DNA of 64,000 bases from assembly GCA_030430075.1 (NCBI GenBank), contig JAUIGN010000023.1, forward strand, positions 47,535 through 111,534, given 5' to 3'. A model generated the notes under the pieces. It searched no databases and had not been told where the DNA came from. It saw nothing but the letters and a program-made list of their open reading frames with translations. Positions 35,459-45,692 of this stretch are shown here, one piece after another. Numbering within the stretch: the first letter of the stretch is position 1; each line of letters starts with the position of its first letter. Both the position numbers and the translations under genes were made by a program. Origin of the DNA: a bacterium. GTDB taxonomy: Bacteria > Planctomycetota > Planctomycetia > Pirellulales > Pirellulaceae.

Positions 35459-35906
35459 GATCATTCTCGTCAGGACAAGGGAGAAGCCGTGAAGGTATAT
35501 AGGTGGCAGCGGCGCGAGCCGGCTGTCAGCACCGCGCGGACGTCTCACCGCGGCTGCCACATAGCGACTACCTTAGACCTCCGCCCAGCGAATGTACAGT
35601 CTTGTACCGTTCAGGAATTATCGTGCAAAGCATGATCTACGGAAGGAGAGGAAAATCACTTTTGCGGCTCGCCAGAAGCAGATACCTGGAGGGCATGCTG
35701 TGCATGCCGTGCTTCCCAGGCCCACTGCCGCCCGGCGCGGGCAACCGGAGCGCTCCAGGCAGCTTGGCCGCGCACCCGGGTTACGCCGTTGCCGGCCTTT
35801 GGCGTATCATAAGCATGGGTTGCTGAATGAATGCGCGGCGGGCGCAACAAGGTTGACTGTGGGGAGAAACGGCGAGCGAACAGGACGACCGTGGAGGGAG
35901 GATTGG
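35459..35906. other. Divergent intergenic region with inverted repeat
   Basis: A 448-bp gap between the esterase (minus) and the sugar kinase (plus). It holds a 7-bp inverted repeat, GGCATGC-TGT-GCATGCC (35692-35708), which could be an operator. No gene is supported here. The kinase ribosome binding site is the GGAGGGAGGA run ending near 35901. Confidence 0.5.
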
Positions 35907-36779
35907 ATGGAGCGACCAACGATTGTTTCCTGTGGTGAGGTGCTCTGGGACCTGTTCCCGGAAGGCCCCAGGTTCGGCGGCGCACCGGCGAATTTTGCCT
36001 GTCATGCAGCGGTCCACGGAGCCCGGGTGTACATCGTCAGTGCGGTCGGGGACGACGAGCGGGGCCGCGATGCCGTGAAGATTCTGGCCGGGTACGGGAT
36101 CGATGTCGACTTGGTGCAGATCGTTGCGGGAGCGAAGACTGGCACAGTCGGCATTGAACTGGATGCGCGGGGCAAACCGACGTTCACGATCCACGAAGAC
36201 TCCGCCTGGGATCAACTCGCCTGGGGCGCCCAGATCGAGTCGCGCGTGGCGAGTGCCGACGCGGTCTACTTCGGAACACTCGGCCAACGCGACGCGCGGT
36301 CGCGCGCCGTGATCGGCCGGGCCATCGATGTGGCTGCTGCTGCCGGCACGCCCCGGATCCTCGACGTCAACTTGCGGCCCCCATTCTACGACGATGGTCT
36401 GATTTGCGAGTCAATCCAACGGGCCAGCATCCTCAAGCTCAGCGACGACGAACTGCCCGAAGTCTGCGCTGCCTGCGGTGTTTCTGTTGGCGATCCGGTC
36501 GAGGAAGCGTTGCATCGACTTCTCGACGCGTTTACGTTGGACTGTGTCGCGATGACACAAGGAGCCGAAGGCGCTACCCTGGTCACCGCGGCAGAGCGGA
36601 TTCGACAGCCGGGGATTGAGACGACCGTGCGCGACACGGTCGGGGCCGGCGACTCCTTCACGGCGGCCTTGCTGCTGGGCATGTTGCGCGGCGAGCCACT
36701 CCAGGACGTGCTTCGTCAGGCCTGCACGACGGCGGCTGAAATCTGTGCCCAAACCGGAGCGGTCCCTTCCCCGCCGTGA
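35907..36779 (+). CDS. PfkB-family carbohydrate kinase (fructokinase-like)
   Basis: 290 aa from ATG at 35907, about 5 nt after a purine-rich GGAGGGAGGA. PfkB/ribokinase motifs are clear: N-terminal IVSCGEVLWDLFPEGPRFGGAPANFACHAA (sugar-binding Gly-Gly-Ala-Pro-Ala-Asn, about 24-29), AVGDDERGRDAVKIL, and the C-terminal anion hole DTVGAGDSFTAALLLG with catalytic Asp249. The GEVLWDLFP and GGAPANFA motifs are closest to fructokinase-type members. It phosphorylates a sugar with ATP in the cytoplasm. There is no sugar-utilisation operon around it, so the exact sugar is not certain. Confidence 0.9.
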   Translation: MERPTIVSCGEVLWDLFPEGPRFGGAPANFACHAAVHGARVYIVSAVGDDERGRDAVKILAGYGIDVDLVQIVAGAKTGTVGIELDARGKPTFTIHEDSAWDQLAWGAQIESRVASADAVYFGTLGQRDARSRAVIGRAIDVAAAAGTPRILDVNLRPPFYDDGLICESIQRASILKLSDDELPEVCAACGVSVGDPVEEALHRLLDAFTLDCVAMTQGAEGATLVTAAERIRQPGIETTVRDTVGAGDSFTAALLLGMLRGEPLQDVLRQACTTAAEICAQTGAVPSPP

Positions 36780-37115
36780 ACCAAGCCAACGGTCAAGCAA
36801 GCATGCCGAGGATGGGTCGCGAACGCCACGCTGCAGATTACCACGCTTCGCGGAGCCTCATTTTGCGGATCGACGAGACAATTATTGATACTTGCGCAGC
36901 GAATGGACCAGGACGACCAACGGGAGTCCGCAGATTTCTCGGCCGCGCGTTGCTTGCCGAAGGCTCATTTGCCGCGCAGCCGTCAATAAAGCGTGGCAAC
37001 AATCGATTCACGTTTCGCTCTGCGAACATTGGGATGCTGGGCGAAACAGGACGGAACGGTCACCACGGCGATCGGTCCCGCCTATTCTATCCACAGGTCT
37101 GGGAGCTTGCCCATC
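36780..37115. other. Intergenic region before the first PSD1 gene
   Basis: A 336-bp gap, with no gene, terminator or repeat recognised. It probably includes the promoter of the PSD1/DUF1501 unit. Confidence 0.4.
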
Positions 37116-40100
37116 ATGTTATTGCGAGCCGTCATCCGACTTGGCCTTGCATTCGCCATCGTTTCAGCAGGGAAGCCTCGGCTGATCGCGGGAAATGAGC
37201 AAGTGCCGACGCAGTCGCCGGCGCGTTCAGCCGGGGCGGTCGACTTTGGTCGGGACGTTTTTCCAATCTTGCAGCGATCCTGCTTCGAGTGCCACGGAGC
37301 GGATTCGCAAGAGGGCGGCTTCCGCTTGGATCGTCGCCAGGATTTGCTGCAATCAGGGACGATCGAAGCCGGCCGCGCCGCCGACAGCGAGTTGCTCCGC
37401 CGCGTGGCGTTGCCCCGCGGACACGAAGAGATCATGCCGGCAGTCGGTCGGCCGCTGGCCTCCCAGCAGGTTGACGTGATACGACGTTGGATTGACCAGG
37501 GCGCCGAGTGGCCCGACGATTTCCGGGCCGGCAAGCATTGGTCCTACGTTGCACCTCGGCGGCCGCCGCTGCCCTCAGTGAGCCAGCCCGGTTGGGCCAC
37601 TTCACCCATCGACCGATTCGTTCTGAAGCGGTTGGACGAGGCCGGGTTGAGTCCGTCGCCCAGGGCCGAACCCGCAAGCCTCGTTCGCCGTCTCTACCTG
37701 GACTTGATCGGGCTGCCCCCGACTCCCACCGAAGTCGACCAGTTCCTGCAGGACCGGTCTTCGCAGCGCGTCGAGCGGCTGGTCGACAACTTGCTCCGTC
37801 GCCCGCAGTTTGGCGAACGGTGGGCCCGACCCTGGCTCGATCTGGCCCGTTACGCGGACTCGCACGGATTCCAAAAAGACAATTTGCGCGACCACTGGGC
37901 GTATCGCGACTGGGTGATCCGGGCACTGAATCACGACATGCCGTTCGACCAGTTCACGATCGAGCAGATTGCGGGAGACTTGCTACCTGACGCGACGGAA
38001 TCCCAGCGAGTGGCGACCGGGTTCCATCGCTGCACGCCGAGCAACGTTGAAGCCGGGTCGTTGCCGGAAGAGACGCGGATCGAGCAGGTGATTGATCGGG
38101 TGAACACAACCGGCGCGGTCTGGCTGGGTACGACGCTGGAATGTTGCCAATGCCACGATCACAAGTACGACCCGTTCAGCCAGGAAGACTACTATCGCCT
38201 CCTGGCATACTACAACAGCACCGAGCGCGAAGCGGATCGGGCCGACCCCAAACGTCCCAGTTCAATCCAATTCAACGGTCCATCGATGCCCCTTTCCAAT
38301 CCGGAGCGGGAGGCGCGACGTAGCGAATTACAGGTCCGGTTGCGCGACGCCAATCAGCGACTGCAGGGACGCCGCGCGGAGCTCACGTCCGACCTGGACG
38401 CGTGGGCGACGGAGATGCGCCGCCAGATCGAACAGGCGCCGGTCACGGCTGTCCTGGATGTCGTCTCTTTCGAATCGGAAGGGGACACCGACACCTTCGA
38501 GAAGCTCGACGATGGGTCGATCCTGCTGGTCGGCGGCGATCCACCAGAGACGGACGTCTACCATTTGCGTCTCCGCAGCGATGGCCTGGAGGACATTCGG
38601 GCGATTCGCATTGACGCCCTGCGGGACGATGCGCTGCCGGGAGGCGGACCAGGACGTGGGGACCCCGCACGCCGGAATTTCGTCTTGAATGAATTCTCGG
38701 CCGACGTGCAAAGGGCAGTTCCGCCGGCAGGGGGTGAATCACCACAGGGCGAAATGCACCCGCTGAAGTTCACGTCCGCACAGGCCAGCTTTTCCCAAGC
38801 CAACTGGGACGTCGCCGGAGCGTTGCAGCAGGGCAAAAAGACAGGTTGGGCGATCGCCCCCCAATTCGACCGCTCGCATTGGGCGACGTTTCTGTTGGCC
38901 GAACCGTTGCGGTTAGCAGGTGGTGACCATCTGGTCGTGACCCTGAAGCAAGCGTGGGGCAATGCCCGGACCATCGGCCGCGTCCGCGTCTCGGCGATCA
39001 GCGGGGGAGTCGAACGGGAATCGGTGCCCGAAAAGGTGGTTCAGGTCGTGGGCAAACCGCTGGCAGAATGGTCCCAGAAGGATCGCCAGCAGGTTGTCGA
39101 TTACCGTGTTCGAGAGGACGCCAAGAGCCAGCAGCTAACGAAAGAGATTGCCGAGTTGAAGCGGCAGGTTGAAGAAGTCGCCGCCGACACGACATTGGTG
39201 ATGATCGAACTGAAAACGCCACGCCCGTCAACCGTCTTTGAACGGGGCGACTATCGAAAACCGGGTGAGACCGTAACGCCTGCGACGCCGCCGATTCTGC
39301 ACGCGGCGCCCGAGGGTCCGGAGAACCGGCTGACGCTGGCCCGCTGGTTGGTCGCTCCGGATAATCCCCTGGTTGCTCGCGTGACCGTGAACCGGCTGTG
39401 GGCCGAATTGTTCGGTGACGGTATCGTAACGACGTTGGAGGACTTTGGCGTCAAGGGAGACCCACCGTCTCATCCCCAACTGCTCGATTGGCTGGCCGTG
39501 GAATTTGTTGAGAACGGGTGGTCGATCAAGCGGATCTTGCGGACTATCGTGCTGTCGGCGACGTACCAACAGTCGTCTCACGTGACACCTGAGTTGCTCG
39601 AGCGGGACGATCGTAATCGGCTGCTGGCTCGCGGCCCGCGGCTGCGCATGGATGCCGAGATGATTCGGGACAACGCACTGGCCATTGCCGGGCTGTTGGA
39701 TTTAACGCAGTTTGGCCCCTCAATTCGACCTTTCCAGCCCGCCGGCATCTGGGTGAAGACCGGCGGCACGGCCTACCAGTACAAGGTCAGCCCTGGAAGC
39801 CAGCGGTATCGCCGGGGAGTTTATGTCGTGCTCAAACGGGGCTCACCTTACCCGAGCTTCGTCAATTTCGACGCCACCGCTCGCCTGGCCTGCACGGTCA
39901 AGCGGTCACGGACGAATACCCCGCTGCAGGCCCTTACGCTGCTCAATGATCCGGTCTACGTGGACGCTGCCCACGCACTTGCCGACCGGGTGCTTGCTGA
40001 GCGGCGGCAGTCCTCGTTCCCGGATCAGCTCGACTACGCCTTCCGCTTGTGCACGGCCCGGATGCCGACGCCCGCGGAGCGAAAAGTGCTTGACCAGCTT

Positions 40101-40229
40101 TTCCGGGAACAGCTCGAATTGTCCGGGCGGCCGGAAGCGGCGAGCGATTCGAGCGAGCGCGTGAGGGAGGCCTGGCGGAGCGTCGCTTCCGTGTTGCTCA
40201 ATCTTCACGAGACGATCACGAAGAACTGA
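37116..40229 (+). CDS. PSCyt1/PSCyt2/PSD1 cytochrome-type protein (DUF1549/DUF1553), copy 1
   Basis: 1037 aa from ATG at 37116, with GGGAG upstream and a hydrophobic leader. The order of domains is that of planctomycete surface cytochrome proteins. First comes an N-terminal PSCyt1 c-type heme domain with CFECHGA at 56-60 and distal MPAVG. Then DUF1549 (PSCyt2: SPIDRFVLKRLDEAGLSPSP; DLIGLPPTPTEV; WLDLARYADSHGFQKD; CCQCHDHKYDPFSQEDYY) and, after a long insert, DUF1553 (PSD1: ENRLTLARWLVAPDNPLVARVTVNRLW; LLDWLAVEFVENGWSIKRI; RTNTPLQALTLLNDP). The insert between them has a beta-rich galactose-binding-like region and a coiled-coil-prone stretch. A DUF1501 gene follows 62 bp later. The function is unestablished; roles in periplasmic electron transfer or polymer breakdown are only inferred. 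Confidence 0.92.
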   Translation: MLLRAVIRLGLAFAIVSAGKPRLIAGNEQVPTQSPARSAGAVDFGRDVFPILQRSCFECHGADSQEGGFRLDRRQDLLQSGTIEAGRAADSELLRRVALPRGHEEIMPAVGRPLASQQVDVIRRWIDQGAEWPDDFRAGKHWSYVAPRRPPLPSVSQPGWATSPIDRFVLKRLDEAGLSPSPRAEPASLVRRLYLDLIGLPPTPTEVDQFLQDRSSQRVERLVDNLLRRPQFGERWARPWLDLARYADSHGFQKDNLRDHWAYRDWVIRALNHDMPFDQFTIEQIAGDLLPDATESQRVATGFHRCTPSNVEAGSLPEETRIEQVIDRVNTTGAVWLGTTLECCQCHDHKYDPFSQEDYYRLLAYYNSTEREADRADPKRPSSIQFNGPSMPLSNPEREARRSELQVRLRDANQRLQGRRAELTSDLDAWATEMRRQIEQAPVTAVLDVVSFESEGDTDTFEKLDDGSILLVGGDPPETDVYHLRLRSDGLEDIRAIRIDALRDDALPGGGPGRGDPARRNFVLNEFSADVQRAVPPAGGESPQGEMHPLKFTSAQASFSQANWDVAGALQQGKKTGWAIAPQFDRSHWATFLLAEPLRLAGGDHLVVTLKQAWGNARTIGRVRVSAISGGVERESVPEKVVQVVGKPLAEWSQKDRQQVVDYRVREDAKSQQLTKEIAELKRQVEEVAADTTLVMIELKTPRPSTVFERGDYRKPGETVTPATPPILHAAPEGPENRLTLARWLVAPDNPLVARVTVNRLWAELFGDGIVTTLEDFGVKGDPPSHPQLLDWLAVEFVENGWSIKRILRTIVLSATYQQSSHVTPELLERDDRNRLLARGPRLRMDAEMIRDNALAIAGLLDLTQFGPSIRPFQPAGIWVKTGGTAYQYKVSPGSQRYRRGVYVVLKRGSPYPSFVNFDATARLACTVKRSRTNTPLQALTLLNDPVYVDAAHALADRVLAERRQSSFPDQLDYAFRLCTARMPTPAERKVLDQLFREQLELSGRPEAASDSSERVREAWRSVASVLLNLHETITKN

Positions 40230-40291
40230 AATACCGAAACCCGGAGGCGGCGGATCTGCGCATTTCGCCCCGGCAACTTGAGAATAACGAC

Positions 40292-41695
40292 ATGACCGCA
40301 ACCCACCACGTACGCATCGATCGCCGCGGCTTCTTGCAGAATACCGGAATTGGGTTTGGCGGGATGGCGCTGGCCAACTTGCTGGCGGACCCGTCGCAGG
40401 GAGCCCCGCGACGGCCCCATTTCACCCCGCAAGCGAAGCATGTGATCTACCTGCACATGATCGGTGCCCCATCGCAACTCGATCTGTTCGAAGAGAAACC
40501 GGAACTGGTCAAACGGCACAACGAGCCGTGTCCGGAGGAGATCACCAAGGGCCGGGATTTTGCTTTCATCGGGAAGACCTCGACGCTTGCCGGATCCCCC
40601 TGGAAGTTTGCTCGTCACGGGGAATGCGGCCACACGTTTTCCGAGTTGCTGCCGGAACTGGCCGGAGTGGCGGACGAGGTGGCCTTTCTGCATGCCTTGC
40701 ATACCGAGGAGATCAATCACGCGCCTGCGCAGATGTTCTTGCATTCGGGATTTGGTCGAGGGGGACGACCCAGCTTCGGGTCGTGGGTCACGTACGGGCT
40801 CGGCTCGGAGAACGAGGATCTACCCGGCTATGTGGTACTGTTGAGCGGCCCGGCTGGCGGAGCCGGGACAAGCCTCTGGTCGACCGGATTTCTCCCCAGC
40901 GTATATCAAGGAATCCAGTTCCGCTCGCAGGGCGATCCGGTGCTGTTCCTCTCCAGCCCTCCGGGCTACACCAGGGGGCGGCGACGTCGTGAACTCGATG
41001 CCCTGGCTAAGCTGAATGGCCAGCAGTCGGAGGCGACTGGCGATCCGGAGATCGAGACCAGGATCCAACAATACGAAATGGCGTTTCGCATGCAGGCATC
41101 CGTACCGGAGTTGATGAATATTGAGGGCGAAACGAAGGAGACGCTGGCACTGTACGGTGCGTCGGCCGGGAAGGGATCGTTCGCCAACAACTGCCTGTTG
41201 GCGCGGCGGTTGGTTGAACGGGGCGTGCGGCTGGTCGAATTGTACGATTCCGGATGGGATCACCACGGTGGCCTGGAAAAACGGCTACCACAGAAGTGTC
41301 GCGAAACGGACCGGCCCATCGCGGCGCTCATCAAGGATCTCAAGCGTCGTAACCTTCTCCAGGACACGCTGATCGTCTGGGGATCCGAGTTCGGTCGGAC
41401 GCCGCTCCGCCAGGGAGGCAACAGCAACGACCAGGGACTGTCGGGCCGAGATCATCACAAGGATGCCTACACGATGTGGCTTGCCGGAGGCGGCGTACGG
41501 GGAGGCGCCAGCTATGGGCGAACGGACGACTTCGGCATGGACATCGCCGAGCAAGGTGTCCATGTGCACGACCTGAACGCCACCATCCTTCACCTCTTGG
41601 GGATGGATCACGAACGGCTCACCTATCGGTACCAGGGACGGGAATTCCGGCTCACGGATGTTCACGGCCGCGTGGTGCGCGAAGTGTTGGTCTGA
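40292..41695 (+). CDS. Tat-exported DUF1501 protein, copy 1
   Basis: 467 aa. The Tat signal is DRRGFLQNTGIGFGGMALANLL (residues 10-31). The DUF1501 body resembles the alkaline-phosphatase/sulfatase superfamily: HVIYLHMIGAPSQLDLFEEKP, EINHAPAQMFLHSG, GFLPSVYQGIQFRS, NCLLARRLVERGVRLVELYDSGWDHHG, LIVWGSEFGRTPLRQGG and DLNATILHLLGMDHERLTYRYQGRE. It forms an operon with the PSD1 gene 62 bp upstream, the usual pairing in planctomycetes. The enzymatic role is not established; family annotations mention only a conserved domain. Confidence 0.92.
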   Translation: MTATHHVRIDRRGFLQNTGIGFGGMALANLLADPSQGAPRRPHFTPQAKHVIYLHMIGAPSQLDLFEEKPELVKRHNEPCPEEITKGRDFAFIGKTSTLAGSPWKFARHGECGHTFSELLPELAGVADEVAFLHALHTEEINHAPAQMFLHSGFGRGGRPSFGSWVTYGLGSENEDLPGYVVLLSGPAGGAGTSLWSTGFLPSVYQGIQFRSQGDPVLFLSSPPGYTRGRRRRELDALAKLNGQQSEATGDPEIETRIQQYEMAFRMQASVPELMNIEGETKETLALYGASAGKGSFANNCLLARRLVERGVRLVELYDSGWDHHGGLEKRLPQKCRETDRPIAALIKDLKRRNLLQDTLIVWGSEFGRTPLRQGGNSNDQGLSGRDHHKDAYTMWLAGGGVRGGASYGRTDDFGMDIAEQGVHVHDLNATILHLLGMDHERLTYRYQGREFRLTDVHGRVVREVLV

Positions 41696-41821
41696 TCGCT
41701 TCCGGTGGCGAATCGTTGCGGTGGCTTCCGATACGGCCGCCGAGCGGAATACAATACATGGTGGTCGCGCCGGCGCTCGCGGACTCCGCGGGCGCGTCTT
41801 GCCCCTTCCCGAATGTGATCG

Positions 41822-44176
41822 ATGGTGATGGAAAGTCCAAACCGCAAAGTTCTTGGCGGATTGTTGTTGTTGCTGGCCCTGCTGCCGCAGATGACGCGGG
41901 CCGGCGCGGGGCGCGAGGCGATTGCGTCTCCGCGAGAAGCTGGCACCCGAATCCGCTTTGAAGCGGATATTCGTCCTATTCTGGCCTCCAAGTGCTGGAA
42001 CTGTCATGGGCCGGACGAGAAGACGCGCGAGGGCGACTTGCGGCTGGACGGCCGCGACGAGGCGGCCCACGTGTTGCAGGCCGACGGCGAAGGGCCTGCG
42101 GTGCTCATCGATCGGATTACGGCGAGCGACCCTGCAGAGAGAATGCCGCCGCCAACCAGCAAGAAGCCGCTCACCGAACAGGAAGTGCACCTCTTGCAGC
42201 AATGGGTCGCCGAAGGGGCGCCCTTCCAGGCGCATTGGGCGTTTCAACCGCCCCAACGGGTCGTCCCGCCAGCCGTGCAACGGGCGAGCTCGGTTCGCAA
42301 TCCGATTGACAGGTTTGTCGTCCAACGACTGGAAGCGGCTGCCTTGGCCCCGTCGCCACCCGCGGCGCGTGAGACGCTGATTCGACGAGTGAGCCTCGAT
42401 CTGACGGGACTGCCTCCGACGACCGCCGAAGTGAACGCCTTCCTGGCCGATCGGTCCGAAAATGCTTATGAGCGTCTGGTGGATCGGTTGTTGCAGTCGC
42501 CCCGTTACGGCGAGCACATGGCCGTGCCATGGTTGGACGCTGCCCGCTACGCCGACACGGACGGCTACCAGAACGACCGATATCGCTACATGCATGTCTG
42601 GAGGGACTGGGTCGTGATGGCGCTCAATGCGAACATGCCATACGATCAGTTTCTCATTGAACAGATCGCCGGCGACATGCTGCCCGGCGCCACACTGATG
42701 CAGCAGATTGCCACCGGGTTTTGCCGCAACCATCGGATCAACTCGGAGGACGGATCGATTCCACGTGAATGGCATGTCGAAAACGTGGTTGATCGGGTCG
42801 ACACGTTGGGCACGGCGATCCTGGGGCTGACGGTCGGTTGCGCCCGGTGCCACGATCACAAGTATGACCCGCTCACGACGAAGGAGTACTACCAGCTTTT
42901 TGCCTACTTCAACAACGTCCCGGAGTGGGGTGTCGGGCCGAACAACGGTAACAGTCCTCCGTTCGTCAAGGTGCCCGATTCGTGGCCCCACCTGACGGAC
43001 GCGGAAAATGTCGCCCAGGTGCCCGAACCGCTGAAGCTGCGCCGAGCTCGCAAAGAAAAGGGCAACGGCCTCCAACGACCGCAGCCGGGCAACGACAAGA
43101 CCGTGATGGTCATGCAAGAGATGGAGACGCCGCGGCGGACCTATCGCTTGGTGCGGGGACAATTCGACTCGCCGGACCAATCCGAGGTGCTCGTGCCGAA
43201 CGTCCCGCAAGCGTTGGGCGCGTTTCTGAATGAGCCGCCGCACAATCGATTGGAACTGGCCCGGTGGCTGGTCGACCGTCGGCATCCGCTGACGGCCCGC
43301 GTGGCGGTCAATCGCATGTGGCAACAGTTTTTCGGCGTTGGGCTTGTCAAGACTTCAGAGAACTTTGGTGTGCAAGGCGAGCTACCCAGCCACCCTGCCC
43401 TGCTGGACTGGCTGGCAGTCGAGTTGATGGAGCGTGGTTGGGACGTCAAGTCGTTGCAGAAGCTGATCTTGATGAGTTCCACTTACCGCCAGTCTTCGCA
43501 AGCCACTCCGGCGGCATATGAGGCCGATCCGGAGAACCGGTTGCTCGCGCGGGGACCCCGCTTTCGAATGCACCCTTTCGTGCTCCGCGACGCGATGCTG
43601 GCGACCGGTAACTTGCTGGTTGGGACCATCGGCGGGGCACCCGCCAAGCCGTACATGCCACCCCGCATCTGGCGAGCGATCTCGAACAATACCTACCAAC
43701 AAGACACCGGGGCCCAACTGTATCGGCGCAGCCTTTACACCTTCTGGCGGCGTACCATTCCGCCGCCCAACATGGTGAATTTCAACTCGGCCGAACGGGA
43801 AGTTTGTGTCGTCCGGAAAGACCGCACGAATACGCCCTTGCAGGCACTGACGTTGATGAACAACATCACGTTTGTAGAAGCGTCCCGCTGCCTGGCGGAA
43901 CGGATGATGACGCATTCCGAGGAGACCGCCGAAGCGATTGAGTTTGGCTTCCAAGTCCTGGTCGCACGGAAGCCGACGCCGGGCGAGGCGGAGCTGCTGC
44001 GGGCGGCGTACGAGTCATTTCGCCAGGAGTTTGATCAAGATCCGGACCGTGCGGCTGACTTGCTGAGCGTCGGGGAGAGCCCGCGCAATGAGGCGTTGGA
44101 GCCGATACGATACGCGGCCATGACGATGGTCGCTTCACTGATGATGAACTTGGACGAGGCGATCACCAAGGAGTAG
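41822..44176 (+). CDS. PSCyt1/PSCyt2/PSD1 cytochrome-type protein, copy 2 (short form)
   Basis: 784 aa; ATG at 41822 (or two codons on at 41828). Signal peptide about 1-28. The heme motif is CWNCHGP at 58-62. DUF1549 follows (NPIDRFVVQRLEAAALAPSP; WLDAARYADTDGYQND; CARCHDHKYDPLTTKEYY) and DUF1553 (HNRLELARWLVDRRHPLTARVAVNRMW; LLDWLAVELMERGWDVKSLQKL; RTNTPLQALTLMNNI). It lacks the large insert of copies 1 and 3, so it is 250 aa shorter. It follows the first DUF1501 gene by 126 bp and precedes the second DUF1501 gene by 61 bp, making a four-gene array. Confidence 0.92.
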   Translation: MVMESPNRKVLGGLLLLLALLPQMTRAGAGREAIASPREAGTRIRFEADIRPILASKCWNCHGPDEKTREGDLRLDGRDEAAHVLQADGEGPAVLIDRITASDPAERMPPPTSKKPLTEQEVHLLQQWVAEGAPFQAHWAFQPPQRVVPPAVQRASSVRNPIDRFVVQRLEAAALAPSPPAARETLIRRVSLDLTGLPPTTAEVNAFLADRSENAYERLVDRLLQSPRYGEHMAVPWLDAARYADTDGYQNDRYRYMHVWRDWVVMALNANMPYDQFLIEQIAGDMLPGATLMQQIATGFCRNHRINSEDGSIPREWHVENVVDRVDTLGTAILGLTVGCARCHDHKYDPLTTKEYYQLFAYFNNVPEWGVGPNNGNSPPFVKVPDSWPHLTDAENVAQVPEPLKLRRARKEKGNGLQRPQPGNDKTVMVMQEMETPRRTYRLVRGQFDSPDQSEVLVPNVPQALGAFLNEPPHNRLELARWLVDRRHPLTARVAVNRMWQQFFGVGLVKTSENFGVQGELPSHPALLDWLAVELMERGWDVKSLQKLILMSSTYRQSSQATPAAYEADPENRLLARGPRFRMHPFVLRDAMLATGNLLVGTIGGAPAKPYMPPRIWRAISNNTYQQDTGAQLYRRSLYTFWRRTIPPPNMVNFNSAEREVCVVRKDRTNTPLQALTLMNNITFVEASRCLAERMMTHSEETAEAIEFGFQVLVARKPTPGEAELLRAAYESFRQEFDQDPDRAADLLSVGESPRNEALEPIRYAAMTMVASLMMNLDEAITKE

Positions 44177-44237
44177 GCCGGCATGCTGCGACGCGGCTGC
44201 TTCGCCCAACCACCTCTGCGAGATCCCCGGGGAATTT

Positions 44238-45692
44238 ATGAATCCGCTTAGCGAGTACCACCGTCAAATGACCCGTCGTCACTTCCTGGGCAAAGCCGGC
44301 CTCGGGGTGGCGGCCCTGGCGGGATTGCTCGAGCAGGAAGCTGCCGGACGTACCACCCCGGATTCGACACGCGTTGGTGGGCTCGATCATCTGCCCCATT
44401 TTCGGCCGCGGGCGAAACGCGTCATCTACCTGTTCCAGTCGGGAGGTCCGTCGCAGCTGGATTTGCTCGATGACAAGCCCATGCTGCGAAAACGATTCGG
44501 CGAAGAAGTGCCCAAGTCGGTCTATCCGGACGATCGCAAGACGACGATGAGCAACGCGCAGAGTTCGTTTGCGACGGCGCCCAGTATTTTCAAGTTTCGA
44601 CGCTGCGGCGAAGCCGGCTTGCCGATCAGCGAACTGTTGGCGGAAACCGGCAAGCTGGCCGACGAGCTTTGTATTGTCAACTCGATGCATACCACGGCGA
44701 TCAATCACGATCCGGCGATCACCATGTTGCTGACCGGTTCACAAATACCCGGCCGGCCCAGCGCCGGCGCCTGGCTGAGCTACGGATTGGGTTCCGAAAC
44801 GACGGATCTGCCGGCGTTTGTCGCGATGAGTTCGCGGGGAAGCGGAAAGGCCGGACAGCCCCTTTACGACCGACTTTGGGGTAGCGGCTTCCTGCCTTCC
44901 GTCTACCAGGGGATCAAGTTTCGCAATCAAGGCGCACCCGTGTTGGACATCTACGATCCGGCCGGTGTGGATCGCCAAACGCGGCGGAAGATGCTCGACT
45001 ATCTGAGCCAGCTGAACACGCTCAAGTTTGAGGAAGTGGGTGATCGGGAAATCGAAACCCGCATTGCCCAGTATGAACTTGCCGGCCGCATGCAGGCGTC
45101 CGTTCCCGAGTTGCTCGATTTCAACCGGGAGTCACGGCATGTCCTCGCCTCATACGGCCCCGACGTCGGGCGGCAGGGAACCTACGCATACAATTGTCTG
45201 TTGGCGCGGCGGCTGGCGGAACGGGGCGTGCGGTTTATCCAGCTATTCCATCAGGGGTGGGATCAGCATGGATCGCTGCCGAAGCAGATTCGCCTGCAAG
45301 CGCGTGATACGGACCAGGCAACGGCCGCCCTGCTGCGGGACCTCAGGTCGCGAGGCATGTTGGAGGATACGCTGATTGTCTGGGGTGGCGAATTCGGACG
45401 CACGGTCTACTCGCAAGGCAAGCTGACCAGCGAGAACTATGGTCGAGATCACCACGGCCATTGCTTTTCAATCTGGCTCGCGGGCGGCGGCATTCGCGGC
45501 GGCATTCGCTATGGCAAGACGGATGACTACAGCGTCAACGTGGTCGAAGATGGAATGGAAGCCCATGACCTCAATGCAACCATTCTGCACCAGATGGGGA
45601 TCGACCATGAGCGGCTGGTGTACCCGTTCCAGGGCCGCGACTTTCGCCTCACCGACGTTCATGGACGCGTCGTGCACGAGATCCTCGCCTGA
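44238..45692 (+). CDS. Tat-exported DUF1501 protein, copy 2
   Basis: 484 aa. Tat signal TRRHFLGKAGLGVAALAGLL near residue 14. DUF1501 motifs: RVIYLFQSGGPSQLDLLDDKP, TTAINHDPAITMLLTGSQIPGRPSAGAWLSYGLGS (read in parts), GSGFLPSVYQGIKFRNQ, GVRFIQLFHQGWDQHGSLP, LIVWGGEFGRTVYSQGK and DLNATILHQMGIDHERLVYPFQGRD. It is closer in sequence to copy 3 (62264) than to copy 1: both share the GGEFGRT and YGRDHH segments. It is the last gene of the four-gene PSD1/DUF1501 array. Confidence 0.92.
   Translation: MNPLSEYHRQMTRRHFLGKAGLGVAALAGLLEQEAAGRTTPDSTRVGGLDHLPHFRPRAKRVIYLFQSGGPSQLDLLDDKPMLRKRFGEEVPKSVYPDDRKTTMSNAQSSFATAPSIFKFRRCGEAGLPISELLAETGKLADELCIVNSMHTTAINHDPAITMLLTGSQIPGRPSAGAWLSYGLGSETTDLPAFVAMSSRGSGKAGQPLYDRLWGSGFLPSVYQGIKFRNQGAPVLDIYDPAGVDRQTRRKMLDYLSQLNTLKFEEVGDREIETRIAQYELAGRMQASVPELLDFNRESRHVLASYGPDVGRQGTYAYNCLLARRLAERGVRFIQLFHQGWDQHGSLPKQIRLQARDTDQATAALLRDLRSRGMLEDTLIVWGGEFGRTVYSQGKLTSENYGRDHHGHCFSIWLAGGGIRGGIRYGKTDDYSVNVVEDGMEAHDLNATILHQMGIDHERLVYPFQGRDFRLTDVHGRVVHEILA

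Noticed and set aside
41285..43324. A 679-codon minus-strand open frame opposite the second PSD1 and first DUF1501 genes
   Set aside because: It is a high-GC antisense shadow; both sense genes have full family motifs there.
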